Under the pieces are notes generated by a model that was not told the origin of the DNA, searched no databases, and saw nothing but the letters and a program-made list of their open reading frames with translations. 64,000 nt of DNA from Oceanicola sp. 502str15. Lineage in GTDB: Bacteria; Pseudomonadota; Alphaproteobacteria; Rhodobacterales; Rhodobacteraceae. The translations under genes and the position numbers were made by a program. Where the stretch lies: contig NZ_WYDQ01000001.1 of the NCBI RefSeq assembly GCF_024105635.1, forward strand, positions 2,170,001 through 2,234,000. Direction: 5' to 3'. Positions within the stretch are counted from its first letter, which is position 1. Every line of letters starts with the position of its first letter. Of the stretch, positions 45,474 to 53,918 are shown piece after piece.

Positions 45474-45955
45474 TGGGCAGGAGAGTTGCGGCGGGGCCGG
45501 ATGAGCTTGCGAGTTTCGAGGCGCTGCTGTCGATGTCGGGGCTGGCGTTCATGCAGAAGATGCTGAGCGGCGAGATCGCGGGGCCGCCGATTTCGGAGGT
45601 GATGCGCTATTGGCTCGACGAGGTGGAGGACGGGCGCGTGGTGTTTCGCGGAGCACCCGAGTTTGCCCATGCCAACCCGATGGGGGGCACCCATGGCGGC
45701 TGGTACGGCACGCTGCTCGACAGCTGCATGGCCTGCGCGGTGATGACGAAGGTACCGCAGGGAAGCTGGTATACGACCTTGGAATACAAGGTGAATATCG
45801 CCCGCGCGATCCCGGTGGGCTGCGAGGTTCTGGCGATTGGCGAGATCCAGCACACGGGCCGTTCGACCGGCGTGGCGCGGGGCGAGATCGTGGGTGTGGA
45901 CGACGGGCGGCTTTATGCGACCGGCTCGACGACCTGCATGATCATGACGCGGTGA
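45470..45955 (+). CDS. PaaI-family hotdog thioesterase
   Basis: A 161-residue hotdog-fold acyl-CoA thioesterase with the PaaI pattern ANPMGGTHGGWYGTLLDSCM (catalytic Gly/Asp region) and a late GVARGEIVGVDDGRLYATGS. The GTG at 45470 overlaps the matB stop; an ATG three bases on is an alternative. Together with MatB it could balance CoA thioesters. It ends at a convergent junction carrying repeats A and C. Confidence 0.85.
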   Translation: MMGRRVAAGPDELASFEALLSMSGLAFMQKMLSGEIAGPPISEVMRYWLDEVEDGRVVFRGAPEFAHANPMGGTHGGWYGTLLDSCMACAVMTKVPQGSWYTTLEYKVNIARAIPVGCEVLAIGEIQHTGRSTGVARGEIVGVDDGRLYATGSTTCMIMTR

Positions 45956-45961
45956 GGGGGT

Positions 45962-46088
45962 GGCGGGACAAGTCCCGCCCTACGCCGGGAAGCTCACGCC
46001 ACTGAGCCGCCTGAGCGCTGCGCGTGACGCGGGGGACGGAGTGGGGGCCAGCCCCCACACCCCCGGAGATATTTGCAGCAAGAAAATG
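45962..46088. repeat. palindromic repeat A and short repeat C, copy 2 (convergent junction)
   Basis: Repeat A occupies 45962-45984, and repeat C, containing ATATTTGCAGCAAGAAAATG, occupies 46066-46088. Between them is a GC-rich inverted repeat, GTGGGGGC and GCCCCCAC around CA, at about 46041-46058. The cluster separates the thioesterase gene from the opposing zinc-finger gene. Confidence 0.85.
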
Positions 46089-46099
46089 AAGCGGGCGGG

Positions 46100-46279
46100 T
46101 CAGGACGCCTTGGCGAAGCTCTCGTGGACGAACTTCTTGTCGCAATAGCCGCATTCGACCTCGCCCGTCTCGTGGCTGAGGGAGAGCCAGACGCGGGGGT
46201 GGCCGAGGGCCGCCTCGCCGCCGTCACAGGCGACACGCCAGGCGGAGACCACTTCGGTTTCGGGGGCGTCGATCGGCAT
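46100..46279 (-). CDS. small CHCC zinc-finger protein
   Basis: A 59-residue protein with Cys18, a central segment [15 protein letters not shown], and C42-G-Y-C45, matching the zf-CHCC (NDUFS6-like) family of small zinc-binding proteins. The ATG at 46279 follows AAGGAG. Alphaproteobacterial relatives are associated with respiratory complex I, but no nuo gene is nearby. It diverges from an ATP-grasp gene. Confidence 0.8.
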   Translation of the reverse strand: MPIDAPETEVVSAWRVACDGGEAALGHPRVWLSLSHETGEVECGYCDKKFVHESFAKAS

Positions 46280-46343
46280 GTGCTGTCTCCTTGCGGGGGG
46301 CGCTGGGGCGGGCCAGAATTGCGGGCGAAAATAGCAGGATGGG

Positions 46344-47168
46344 GTGATGGTGCAAGTGGGCAACGGCATGGCGGATGCGCGGTGGCTTGTCGCGCCGCAT
46401 GAGGGGATGCGGGCGTTTCTGCGGCTGATGGCGGAGGCGGCGGAGGCGCTGGGGGGCCGGGTGGTGGCGGAGCCGTTTCATGGGCGGTTCGGGTTTTTCA
46501 TCGACGCGGGCGGGCGGGCCCATGCGGTGCATGGCGCGGCGCTGGGGCTGAACGGCGATGCGGCGGCGCGGCTGGCGGGCGACAAGGACTATGCGGCGAA
46601 GGTGCTGGGGTATGCCGGGGTGCCGGTGCCCGAGCATGTGATCGTGCTGGCGGGGCGGGATGCGGCGCCGGGGCTGGCCTGGGCGCGGGAGGAGAGCGGC
46701 TTTCCGCTCTGGGTGAAGCCGAATGGCGGGCATGGCGGCGCGGGCGTGGTCCGGGTGGCGGACGTGGAGGCGCTGGCGGCGGCGATGAAGCCGCTGCGGG
46801 CGGGCGGCGGGCATGTGCTGTTGCAGAGCCATGTGCCGGGGCGGGAGTTTCGGGTGATGGTGCTGGAGGGGCGCGTGGTGCTGGCCTACGAGCGGGTGGG
46901 CGCGGCGGGTGGGCCGGGCAACCTTTCGGCCGGGGGGGCGGTGCGGGATGGCACGCCGGGGCCGGAAGCCGAGGCGCTGGCGGTGCGGGCGGTGGCGGCG
47001 CTCGGGTTGCGCTGGGGCGGGGTGGATGTGATCGCGGGGGCGGCGGGGCCGGTGGTGCTGGAGGTGAATGCGGCGCCGGGGCTGGATGGCTATGCGGCGA
47101 GCGCGCCGGAGCGGTGGGTGCGGGCGCGGGAGGCGATGCGGGAGGCGCTGGCGGTGCTGGCGGGGTGA
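46344..47168 (+). CDS. ATP-grasp family ligase (RimK/cyanophycin-synthetase-like)
   Basis: A 274-residue ATP-grasp enzyme. [19 protein letters not shown] marks the start of the ATP-binding region (about 80-98), [19 protein letters not shown] the glycine-rich lid (about 120-138), and [15 protein letters not shown] the Mg-binding Asn (about 239-253). Such enzymes ligate carboxylates to amines, and the substrate is not indicated. The frame opens with GTG then ATG three bases on; either may start translation. Confidence 0.75.
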   Translation: MMVQVGNGMADARWLVAPHEGMRAFLRLMAEAAEALGGRVVAEPFHGRFGFFIDAGGRAHAVHGAALGLNGDAAARLAGDKDYAAKVLGYAGVPVPEHVIVLAGRDAAPGLAWAREESGFPLWVKPNGGHGGAGVVRVADVEALAAAMKPLRAGGGHVLLQSHVPGREFRVMVLEGRVVLAYERVGAAGGPGNLSAGGAVRDGTPGPEAEALAVRAVAALGLRWGGVDVIAGAAGPVVLEVNAAPGLDGYAASAPERWVRAREAMREALAVLAG

Positions 47169-47211
47169 GTGGGGGGTGGTGGCGTTTGCGGGGGTAGCGG
47201 CGCGTGGGGAT

Positions 47212-47383
47212 GGTGGGTTGGCACCCATCCTACAGGGCCGCTGGTGTTGCGGGGGTGGCTGGTGGGTTGGCACCCACCCTACGGGGCCGCTGGTGGTGCG
47301 GGGGTGGCTGGTGGGTTGGCACCCACCCTACGGGGCCGCTGGTGGTGCGCGGGTGGCTGGTGGGTTGGCGCCCGCCCTGCGGG
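47212..47383. repeat. 49-bp tandem array built on repeat B
   Basis: Copies begin at 47212, 47261, 47310 and 47359, exactly 49 bp apart. Each contains the repeat-B palindrome GGTGGGTTGGCACCCACC followed by CCTACGGGGCCGCTGGTGG and a G-rich stretch. The first copy has a few changes and the fourth is partial with C-to-G changes. It lies between convergent ATP-grasp and HIT genes. Confidence 0.92.
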
Positions 47384-47415
47384 TGGCGTGCAGGGCGGGG
47401 AGGTGGCAACCGGCG

Positions 47416-47790
47416 TCAGGCCGGTGGCAGCATCCGGCCGAGGGGGCGGCCGCCGAGGATGTGGACGTGGAGGTGGGGGACTTCCTGCACGCCGTGGGAG
47501 CCGGCGTTGGAGATGAAGCGGCAGCCCTCGCCGTGGGATTCGACCCCTTCCAGCGCGCAGACCTTGCCGATGGCGCGGGTGAAATCGACGATCTCGGCCT
47601 CGGAGGCCTCCTGCGCGAAGTGGTCGTAGCTCACGTAGGGCCCCTTGGGGATGACCAGCACGTGCACCGGGGCCTGGGGGTAGAGGTCGCGGAAGGCGAG
47701 GCTGTGCTCGGTTTCGAGCACGGTGTCGTTGGGGATGTCGCCGCGCAGGATCTTGGCGAAGATGTTCTCGGGGTCGTAGCTGTAGCCCAT
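47416..47790 (-). CDS. HIT-family nucleotide-binding protein
   Basis: A 124-residue histidine-triad protein with HLHVHILGG (HxHxHxx) near residues 107-115 and the family start FAKILRGDIPNDTVLE. HIT proteins hydrolyse AMP-lysine or AMP-N-linked and dinucleotide substrates. The ATG at 47790 is 10 bp downstream of the glycosyltransferase stop, so the two are probably co-transcribed. Confidence 0.92.
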   Translation of the reverse strand: MGYSYDPENIFAKILRGDIPNDTVLETEHSLAFRDLYPQAPVHVLVIPKGPYVSYDHFAQEASEAEIVDFTRAIGKVCALEGVESHGEGCRFISNAGSHGVQEVPHLHVHILGGRPLGRMLPPA

Positions 47791-47800
47791 GGGGGCCTCC

Positions 47801-49378
47801 TCAGTCGGTAAAGAGATGCGGGGTCGAGGCGATTTCCCAGGCCGCGTCGATCGGGATATCGAGGAAACGGGCGAGCGGGGGCACGTTCTCTTCGGCGCTG
47901 GCGCTTTCGCGGATGCGTTCGAGGTGCTCGAAGCCGGCGTCGCGGATGCGTTCCTTCTCGAAGACGATATCATAGCGGATCGTGGGCAGCAGGCGCTCGA
48001 GGGTGTCCTGCGGGGTCTGGTCGCCGGCGAGGCCGACGCGGCGGGCGTGGCCGAGCAGGTACTCGTCGGTGAAGTCGCAATCGAGATCGAGCATCTTGGT
48101 GACGGATTTGTCGGACTGGAAATCCTGCATCAGGTCGATGTTGGAGGGATCGAGGCAGATCACCAGACGGTCGGTGTCGTGATAATCGAACAGCATCCGC
48201 ATCAGGGCGCGGCGGTGGCGGGTGCGCTTTTCGAGCGTGGTCTGGATGCCGCCGAGATCGGGCAGCTCCGCCCCCTCCTCGTTGAACAGATATTCGATGA
48301 CCGGGATGTTGGTGGTGGCGCGGATCCGCTCGCAGAGGCGCTTGGCGACGTGCCATTTCTTGCAGGACACGATCATCAGCTCGCGGCCGCGGCCAAGGCT
48401 GGCCTCGGTCTCCCAGAAGCGGGGTGCGAACCGCCGCCCGATGCGCCCGCGCCCGGTGAGGAAGTGGAACAGCCGCCTGCCCTCGCCCGATATCTGGAAG
48501 CGCTGGCCCTTGGCGGCATAGAGCTGGCCGAGGCGTTTTTTCAGGTCGGAGGCCTCGGGGCTGATCTTGCGGGCGAAGAGAAAATCCTGGCTGAGCAGCA
48601 GGTCGTAGTGGTCGTTGTAGAAGGTCACCGGCATGCCGTAGTCGGTGAACATCAGGAAGGTCAGGGTGCGGCAGCGGATCTCGTTCTCGGGGACGAGGTG
48701 GCGCACGATGGTCTGGAAGAAGGTTTCATCGGGGATCCAGGTGGTGCGGAAGAAGCGCATCACGTCGCGGCGCTGGCGGGTGAAGTCGAGCACCCATTCC
48801 ACCGTGCGGCGGCGCAGGCACCACCATTGCGAGCCGATCATCATCTGCAGGTCGGCGGGCACGGGGCGGCTGAGGCCGAGGCGCTTTTGCCATTCGAGGC
48901 ACTGGTAGAACAGCCACTTGTGCTTTCGTTCGTTGAGGAAGTGGCGGTAGATCAGCCGCTCTTCCTTCATCCCGGTCTTGATCCAATCGGAGTTGAAGTA
49001 GTCGAAGCTCTCGATGTAGTCGGCATCGTCGCGGGCGAGAAACTCGTGGGCGTATTCGGCCGATTTGATTGCCTGGCAATCGCCCGAGAGCATGTAGAAA
49101 TGGGTGGCGCGGGGGAAGGCCTGCACGGCGGACTCCACCGCGTTCAGCGTGGCCTGCACGAGGCTCCACTCCCCCCAGCCGCATTTGATCCGCTTGCGGG
49201 CGAAGGTGACATTGGGGTTTTCGCCAAGTGCCTCGCGGATCTTGGCAAAGTGATCGGCGCGGGCGTTGGCATCGAAGTGAATCGCCACGTAGTCGCCAAC
49301 CGCGGTCAGGCTCTGGGCCTGGGCGATGACGGCGTCCGGATCCTTGTGACACAGGAGGATGAAGGCGATTTTGGCCAA
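47801..49378 (-). CDS. Core-2/I-branching-type glycosyltransferase with C-terminal extension
   Basis: A 525-residue protein. The N-terminal 270 residues match Core-2/I-branching beta-1,6-N-acetylglucosaminyltransferases (GT14): AFILLCHKDPDAVIAQAQSL, then HFYMLSGDCQAIKS with the acidic centre and GSQWWCLRRRTVEWVLD. The C-terminal half (about 280-525) resembles the DUF5928 extension found in Rhodobacteraceae relatives. It likely modifies an envelope or extracellular polysaccharide and diverges from a sulfotransferase gene. Confidence 0.82.
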   Translation of the reverse strand: MAKIAFILLCHKDPDAVIAQAQSLTAVGDYVAIHFDANARADHFAKIREALGENPNVTFARKRIKCGWGEWSLVQATLNAVESAVQAFPRATHFYMLSGDCQAIKSAEYAHEFLARDDADYIESFDYFNSDWIKTGMKEERLIYRHFLNERKHKWLFYQCLEWQKRLGLSRPVPADLQMMIGSQWWCLRRRTVEWVLDFTRQRRDVMRFFRTTWIPDETFFQTIVRHLVPENEIRCRTLTFLMFTDYGMPVTFYNDHYDLLLSQDFLFARKISPEASDLKKRLGQLYAAKGQRFQISGEGRRLFHFLTGRGRIGRRFAPRFWETEASLGRGRELMIVSCKKWHVAKRLCERIRATTNIPVIEYLFNEEGAELPDLGGIQTTLEKRTRHRRALMRMLFDYHDTDRLVICLDPSNIDLMQDFQSDKSVTKMLDLDCDFTDEYLLGHARRVGLAGDQTPQDTLERLLPTIRYDIVFEKERIRDAGFEHLERIRESASAEENVPPLARFLDIPIDAAWEIASTPHLFTD

Positions 49379-49528
49379 GTCGGAAGCTTTCTACCCTGCT
49401 TTGAAGTCACTGTTTACGGTTAGTATCGTAAGGAGAGATTGAAAAGACAGGGTTTCCTTGTAAATTTCCGCGACAATGGTGCCGGGAGGTCAACTCGCGG
49501 CCGAATAGACCTCTGGAGGCAGTGAACT

Positions 49529-50347
49529 ATGGGCTTTCCCGGCACTTGGATGACCGAGAGCGAAAGCGTTGTGTATCGGGTGGTGCCCAAGTGCGCCTGC
49601 TCGACGATCGGGCAGATCATGTTCTACTCCGACCATGGCAAGTTCTTTGACGGCGACATCCACGACAGCACGGCGGGCCTGCACAAGTGGGCGCAGGAGG
49701 AGAGCCAGCCGCTGATCGAGGCCAATGTAACCGCGCATCAGAGCTACGCCTTCACCTGCGTGCGCAACCCCTACACGCGGATCCTGTCCAGCTTCTTCGA
49801 CAAGATCTGCGGCATCCAGCGCAACGGCAAGCGCTACCGGGGCAAGCTGGTGCCGATGCTGATCCAGAAATACGGGATCGAGGTGGGCGACCCGGAGAGC
49901 GGTTTCGAGTTCGACCAGATCAAGAGCTTCCGCCGCTTCCTGCTGTTTGCCCGCGACACCATCCGCTGGCGCCGCCCGATGGACCCCGACATTCACTGGA
50001 GCGCCATGGCGGGCCATGTGAGCACCTTCATCGCCAATGGCGGCACCTACGACAACATTTTCTGGACCGAGAAGTTCAACGAGGGAATGCAGTCGGTGTT
50101 GGACCGGATCGAGGTGGCGCATGAGGTGAAGCTGGAAGAGATTCCGCGCTTCAACGAGAGCGAGGGCCACGGGCCGAAGCGGGCGCATCCGGTGGAGGAT
50201 TACTTCGACGATCTGTCGATGCATCTGGTCTATGAGATCTACAAGCGGGATTTCCAGCTGTTCAAGTATGACTTCGAGAACCCGGGCAACAAGATGCCGG
50301 TTGGGGAGATCGACCTTGAAGAGGTGCACGCGAAGCTTGGGGATTGA
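49529..50347 (+). CDS. sulfotransferase family protein
   Basis: A 272-residue protein of the carbohydrate sulfotransferase (Sulfotransfer_2) type. The 5'-phosphosulfate loop VPKCACSTIGQIM lies near residues 19-31, and the 3'-phosphate motif CVRNPYTRILSSFFDK near 78-93. It transfers sulfate from PAPS to a glycan. The divergent neighbour is a branching glycosyltransferase, suggesting they act on the same sulfated surface polymer. A purine-rich site precedes the ATG. Confidence 0.88.
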   Translation: MGFPGTWMTESESVVYRVVPKCACSTIGQIMFYSDHGKFFDGDIHDSTAGLHKWAQEESQPLIEANVTAHQSYAFTCVRNPYTRILSSFFDKICGIQRNGKRYRGKLVPMLIQKYGIEVGDPESGFEFDQIKSFRRFLLFARDTIRWRRPMDPDIHWSAMAGHVSTFIANGGTYDNIFWTEKFNEGMQSVLDRIEVAHEVKLEEIPRFNESEGHGPKRAHPVEDYFDDLSMHLVYEIYKRDFQLFKYDFENPGNKMPVGEIDLEEVHAKLGD

Positions 50348-50350
50348 GGT

Positions 50351-50411
50351 GGTGGGTTAGCACCCACCCTACGTTGGGTTGCAACCTTGGTGGGTTTGCA
50401 CCCACCCTACG
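50351..50411. repeat. two copies of palindromic repeat B (convergent junction)
   Basis: Copies at 50351-50373 and 50389-50411 read GGTGGGTTAGCACCCACC and GGTGGGTTTGCACCCACC, each followed by CTACG. They occupy the convergent junction between the sulfotransferase gene and the TetR gene. Confidence 0.9.
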
Positions 50412-50453
50412 TCGATTGCACGTCCACCATGAGCTAGAGCCGGGCGCGCGGCC

Positions 50454-51056
50454 TCAGGCGCCATCCAGATAGCCCAGCGCGGCGCGGGTCATGCGGTGGG
50501 CGAGGGCCTCGAAATCATCGTCTCCGCTCAGAAGCGCGGCGTGGGCCATGCCCATGGTCATCGCGCCGAGGTCGCGGCTGGCCACCTCGGGCTGGCAAAC
50601 GCCGAGGCTGCGCAGGAGTTGCACGAAGCGGGCCGAGATGGTGGCCTTCATCGCCGCGAGTTCGGCGTCGAGTTGCATGTCGACCTCGATCTGCTCCAGC
50701 CGCCGGGCCAGCTCCGGGTCGCGGGCGTGGTGCTTGCAGCCGGCCCGCATGAGGGCGAGGACAAGCTCGGGCAAGGGGCCGGCGCAGAGGGCGCGGTTGT
50801 CGAGCACCTCGGCGAAATCCTCGATCATGTCCTGCTTCATCCGACGCACCAGCTCGGCGAGGATCGCCTCCTTGGACGGGAAATACTGGTAGAGCGAGCC
50901 GATCGACACCCCGGCCCGCTCGGCCACGGCGTTGGTTGTCACCGCCCCCGGCCCCGCCTTGCGCAGAATGTGAGCCGCCGCTTCGAGCACGGCGTTCCAG
51001 GTGGCGAGAGAACGCGCCTGTGTGGGCTTTTTTCTTGGGGTTGCGGGAGAGGTCAT
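50454..51056 (-). CDS. TetR-family transcriptional regulator
   Basis: A 200-residue repressor with the N-terminal TetR helix-turn-helix (ATWNAVLEAAAHILRKAG, then NAVAERAGVSIGSLYQYFPS) and a helical ligand domain. It diverges from an SDR gene across 84 bp, which contains a 22-bp inverted repeat suited to a TetR dimer. It probably represses itself and the SDR. The ligand is not indicated. Confidence 0.9.
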   Translation of the reverse strand: MTSPATPRKKPTQARSLATWNAVLEAAAHILRKAGPGAVTTNAVAERAGVSIGSLYQYFPSKEAILAELVRRMKQDMIEDFAEVLDNRALCAGPLPELVLALMRAGCKHHARDPELARRLEQIEVDMQLDAELAAMKATISARFVQLLRSLGVCQPEVASRDLGAMTMGMAHAALLSGDDDFEALAHRMTRAALGYLDGA

Positions 51057-51080
51057 GGGGCTGCCTGAATGCGAGTTGCG

Positions 51081-51102
51081 GATGTGAATATTTGCTCACA
51101 TC
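51081..51102. promoter_or_regulatory. candidate TetR operator between TetR and SDR genes
   Basis: Arms GATGTGA (51081-51087) and TCACATC (51096-51102) form a perfect 7-bp inverted repeat around an 8-bp AT-rich centre. It lies midway between the two divergent start codons, the expected place for a TetR operator. Confidence 0.65.
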
Positions 51103-51140
51103 TTAGGGGCAGTCGCGGGTTTGGCAAGAGGAGTGGCGCT

Positions 51141-51968
51141 ATGGGACGGGGTTTTGAGTTCGAGGGCGCGACCGTGCTGATCACCGGGGCCACACGGGGC
51201 ATCGGGCGGGCGGCGGCGGAGCAGATGCTGGCGCGGGGCGCGGAGGTGCTGGCGGTGGCGCGCAACGAGGCGGCGCTGATGGAGCTGAAGGCGCAGGCCC
51301 CCGAGCGGGTGCATGTGCTGGCGGCCGATCTGGCCCGGCCCGAAATGCCGCTGGCGGTGGCGCGCTGGGTGGCGGCCGAGCACCCCGCGTGCAGCGGTCT
51401 CATCAACAACGCCGCGATCATGACTCACACGCGCCTGACCACCCCGGCGGACAGGGGCCTGCCGGGGGACGACCCGCGGCAGGCGGAGATTGCGCGCGAG
51501 CTTGCCATCAACCTCACCGCGCCGCTCACCCTCACCGCGCATTTGCTGCCGCTGCTGCTGCGCAAGCCGGCGCCGATGGTGGCCAATGTGACCTCTGGCC
51601 TCGCGATTGCGCCGCTGCCCGAGGCGGTGGCCTATTCGGCCAGCAAGGCGGCGCTCGGCTCGGCCACGCGGGGCTTGCGCAGCCTGATGCGGGTGGAGGG
51701 ACGCGAGATGCAGATGACCGAGGTGGTGATGGCGCTGGTCGACACCACCCTTTCGGCCCCGGCGCGGCGCAAGATGGCGCCCGAAGAGGCCGCACGGCAG
51801 ATGCTCGCGGGCATCGCCGCCGGGCGCAGGCGGGTCTTCGTGGGGCCGACCGGGGTGCTCGCGGCGATTGACCGGATATCCCCCGCGCTGGCCGACCGGA
51901 TCATCGCCGGAAAGGGATGCAGGCGCGGTGGGGACAAGGGGTTTCAGGCCGGGGTGAACCGGGCCTGA
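51141..51968 (+). CDS. short-chain dehydrogenase/reductase (DltE-like)
   Basis: A 275-residue SDR. The NAD(P) motif TGATRGIGRAAAEQ lies near residues 17-30, LINNAAIMTH near 89, and the catalytic YSASKAALG near 164-172. The long C-terminal part and the VTSGLAIAP segment resemble DltE-type SDRs. The ATG at 51141 has a GAGGAG site. Its substrate is unknown; the divergent TetR gene probably controls it. Its 3' end carries two repeat-A copies. Confidence 0.85.
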   Translation: MGRGFEFEGATVLITGATRGIGRAAAEQMLARGAEVLAVARNEAALMELKAQAPERVHVLAADLARPEMPLAVARWVAAEHPACSGLINNAAIMTHTRLTTPADRGLPGDDPRQAEIARELAINLTAPLTLTAHLLPLLLRKPAPMVANVTSGLAIAPLPEAVAYSASKAALGSATRGLRSLMRVEGREMQMTEVVMALVDTTLSAPARRKMAPEEAARQMLAGIAAGRRRVFVGPTGVLAAIDRISPALADRIIAGKGCRRGGDKGFQAGVNRA

Positions 51969-51987
51969 CGCGGGCTCTTGTTTGCAT

Positions 51988-52050
51988 GGCGGGACAAGTC
52001 CCGCCCTACCTTCGCGGCGGCGGGGGGTGGCGGGACAAGTCCCGCCCTAC
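51988..52050. repeat. two copies of palindromic repeat A overlapping a stop codon
   Basis: Copies at 51988-52009 and 52029-52050 are identical in the core GGCGGGACAAGTCCCGCCCT. The second supplies the TAG stop codon (52047-52049) of the opposing PfkB-family gene through the GTAGGG end of its minus strand. They fill the junction between the convergent SDR and kinase genes. Confidence 0.92.
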
Positions 52051-53042
52051 AGCAGCCCGGCCTCGCGGAAGACCTCGCGGAGCGGGCGTTTGGGGCGGGG
52101 GCCGATGTGGCGGATGACTTCGGCGGCGGCGGTGACGCCCATGCGGCCTGACATTTCCAAAGTTTGGCCGGTGGCCAGCCCGTAGAGGAAGCCGGCGGCG
52201 AACTGGTCTCCTGCGCCGGTGGCATCGACAGGGGTGACGCGCTCGACCGGCACCTCGACGCGTTCGCCGTCGCGGATCAGGATCACCGGGTCACCTGAGC
52301 GGGTGCAGACCACCACGGGGCAGATCGCGGCGGCCTCGGAGAGCGCGGTTTCGAGGCTTTCGGTCTGGTAGAGGGATTTCCACTCGGCCTCGTTGCCGAG
52401 GGTATAATCCATGTCGTTCTCGATCAGGGTGCGGAAGCTGTCGCGGTGACGGTCGACGCAGAACGGGTCGGAGAGGGTGATGCCCGCCTTGCCGCCCGCC
52501 CGGTGGCAGGCCTCGGCGGCGGCGGTAAAGGCGCGTTTGCCCTTGTCCTTGTCGTAGAGGTAGCCCTCGAGGAAGAGGTAGCGGGTGTTTTCCATCACCG
52601 AGGGGTCAACGTCTTCCTCGCCGAACTCGGCGCCGCAGCCGAGGTAGGTGTTCATCGAGCGCTCGCCGTCGGGGGAGACGAAGATCATCGAGCGGGAGGT
52701 GGGGGGCTGGGAGGCGTCATCGACCGGGGGATTGGGGAAGGTGGTGCCTTCGACCTCCATGTTCTCGGCGTAGAAGCGGCCGAGCGCGTCGTTCTTGACC
52801 CGGCCGACGAAGGCGGTGGCGAGGCCGAGGGTGCCGATGCCCGCCAGCGTGTTGGCCACCGAGCCGCCCGGGGTCTGCACCCGGTCTTCCATCGCGGCAT
52901 AGAGCACCTCGGCGCGGCGCTGCTCGACGAGCTGCATGATGCCCTTTTCGATGCCCATGTTCTCGAGGAAGCTGTCATCGCCATGGGAGATCACGTCGAC
53001 GATGGCGTTGCCGATGCCGACGACATCATATTGGGTGGTCAC
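52047..53042 (-). CDS. PfkB-family carbohydrate/adenosine kinase
   Basis: A 331-residue ribokinase-like enzyme. The N-terminal YDVVGIGNAIVDVISHGDDS and TPGGSVANTLAGIGTLG match the adenosine-kinase-type subgroup, and the catalytic DATGAGDQFAAGFLYG motif is near residue 278. I chose the GTG at 53042, which overlaps the nth stop (GTGA) and follows GGAG. The substrate, adenosine or a sugar, cannot be fixed from sequence. Confidence 0.88.
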   Translation of the reverse strand: MTTQYDVVGIGNAIVDVISHGDDSFLENMGIEKGIMQLVEQRRAEVLYAAMEDRVQTPGGSVANTLAGIGTLGLATAFVGRVKNDALGRFYAENMEVEGTTFPNPPVDDASQPPTSRSMIFVSPDGERSMNTYLGCGAEFGEEDVDPSVMENTRYLFLEGYLYDKDKGKRAFTAAAEACHRAGGKAGITLSDPFCVDRHRDSFRTLIENDMDYTLGNEAEWKSLYQTESLETALSEAAAICPVVVCTRSGDPVILIRDGERVEVPVERVTPVDATGAGDQFAAGFLYGLATGQTLEMSGRMGVTAAAEVIRHIGPRPKRPLREVFREAGLL

Positions 53043-53686
53043 AGGGTCTTCTCCTCGTAAAGGCAGATGTCGCGGATGATGCAGTTGGCGCAGGCCGGTT
53101 TGCGGGCCTTGCAGGTGTAGCGGCCGTGCAGGATGAGCCAGTGGTGGGCGTGCTGCTGGTATTCGGCGGGGATGCGGTCTTCTATCGCGCGTTCGACGGC
53201 GTCGACATCCTTGCCGGGCGCGATGCCGGTGCGGTTGCCGACGCGGAAGATGTGGGTGTCGACGGCCTGGGCGGGTTGCTTGAACCACATGTTCAGCACC
53301 ACATTGGCGGTTTTGCGGCCCACGCCGGGAAGCGAGGTGAGGGCCTCGCGGGAGCTGGGGACGACGCCACCGAAGTCATCGACGAGAATTTGCGAGAGCT
53401 TCATCACGTTCTTCGCCTTCTGGCGGAAGAGGCCGATGGTCTTGATGTGCTCGGTGAGGCCCACGAGCCCGAGGTCGAGCATTTTCTGCGGCGTGTCGGC
53501 GATCTCGAACAGGGCGCGGGTGGCCTTGTTCACCCCGGCGTCAGTGGCCTGGGCCGAAAGGGCGACGGCGACGGTGAGGGTATAGGCGTTGGTATGCTCC
53601 AGCTCGCCTTTCGGCTCGGCCTCCTGGGCGCGGAAGCGGGCGAAGACCTCGGAGATCTGGTGATATGTCATGCGGGGCGCGGGCAT
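53039..53686 (-). CDS. nth: endonuclease III
   Basis: A 215-residue base-excision glycosylase/AP lyase for oxidised pyrimidines. The helix-hairpin-helix LTSLPGVGRKTANVVLNM contains the catalytic Lys, the Asp lies in AVDTHIFRVGNR, and the [4Fe-4S] ligands follow Cys-x6-Cys-x2-Cys-x5-Cys near the C-terminus. The ATG at 53686 gives normal length; an ATG at 53671 is also possible. The upstream open frame of 78 codons is not family-like. Confidence 0.96.
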   Translation of the reverse strand: MPAPRMTYHQISEVFARFRAQEAEPKGELEHTNAYTLTVAVALSAQATDAGVNKATRALFEIADTPQKMLDLGLVGLTEHIKTIGLFRQKAKNVMKLSQILVDDFGGVVPSSREALTSLPGVGRKTANVVLNMWFKQPAQAVDTHIFRVGNRTGIAPGKDVDAVERAIEDRIPAEYQQHAHHWLILHGRYTCKARKPACANCIIRDICLYEEKTL

Positions 53687-53918
53687 CAGGTGGGTAATGC
53701 CCTGCGGGCGCGTTTTGGGCAAGCGGGTTGGGGGGGGCGTCTCGGGCCCGGGGCGCGCTGCGGCGGGAGATCCTCGGGTCGGGCCCGAGGATGACTTCCG
53801 TTGGCGGATGGGGATGCTTGTGGCCGCGTCCGGGGAATGGCTGAGGGATGTTACCGCAATATCCGGGTCGCCCTGTGCGGCGGGGGTTTCTATCTCTATC
53901 CTCGAAGGAGACACCGCC

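Noticed and set aside
47212..47383. CRISPR array
   Set aside because: The 49-bp units are contiguous duplications without unique spacers, contain the repeat-B palindrome found elsewhere, and no cas genes are near.
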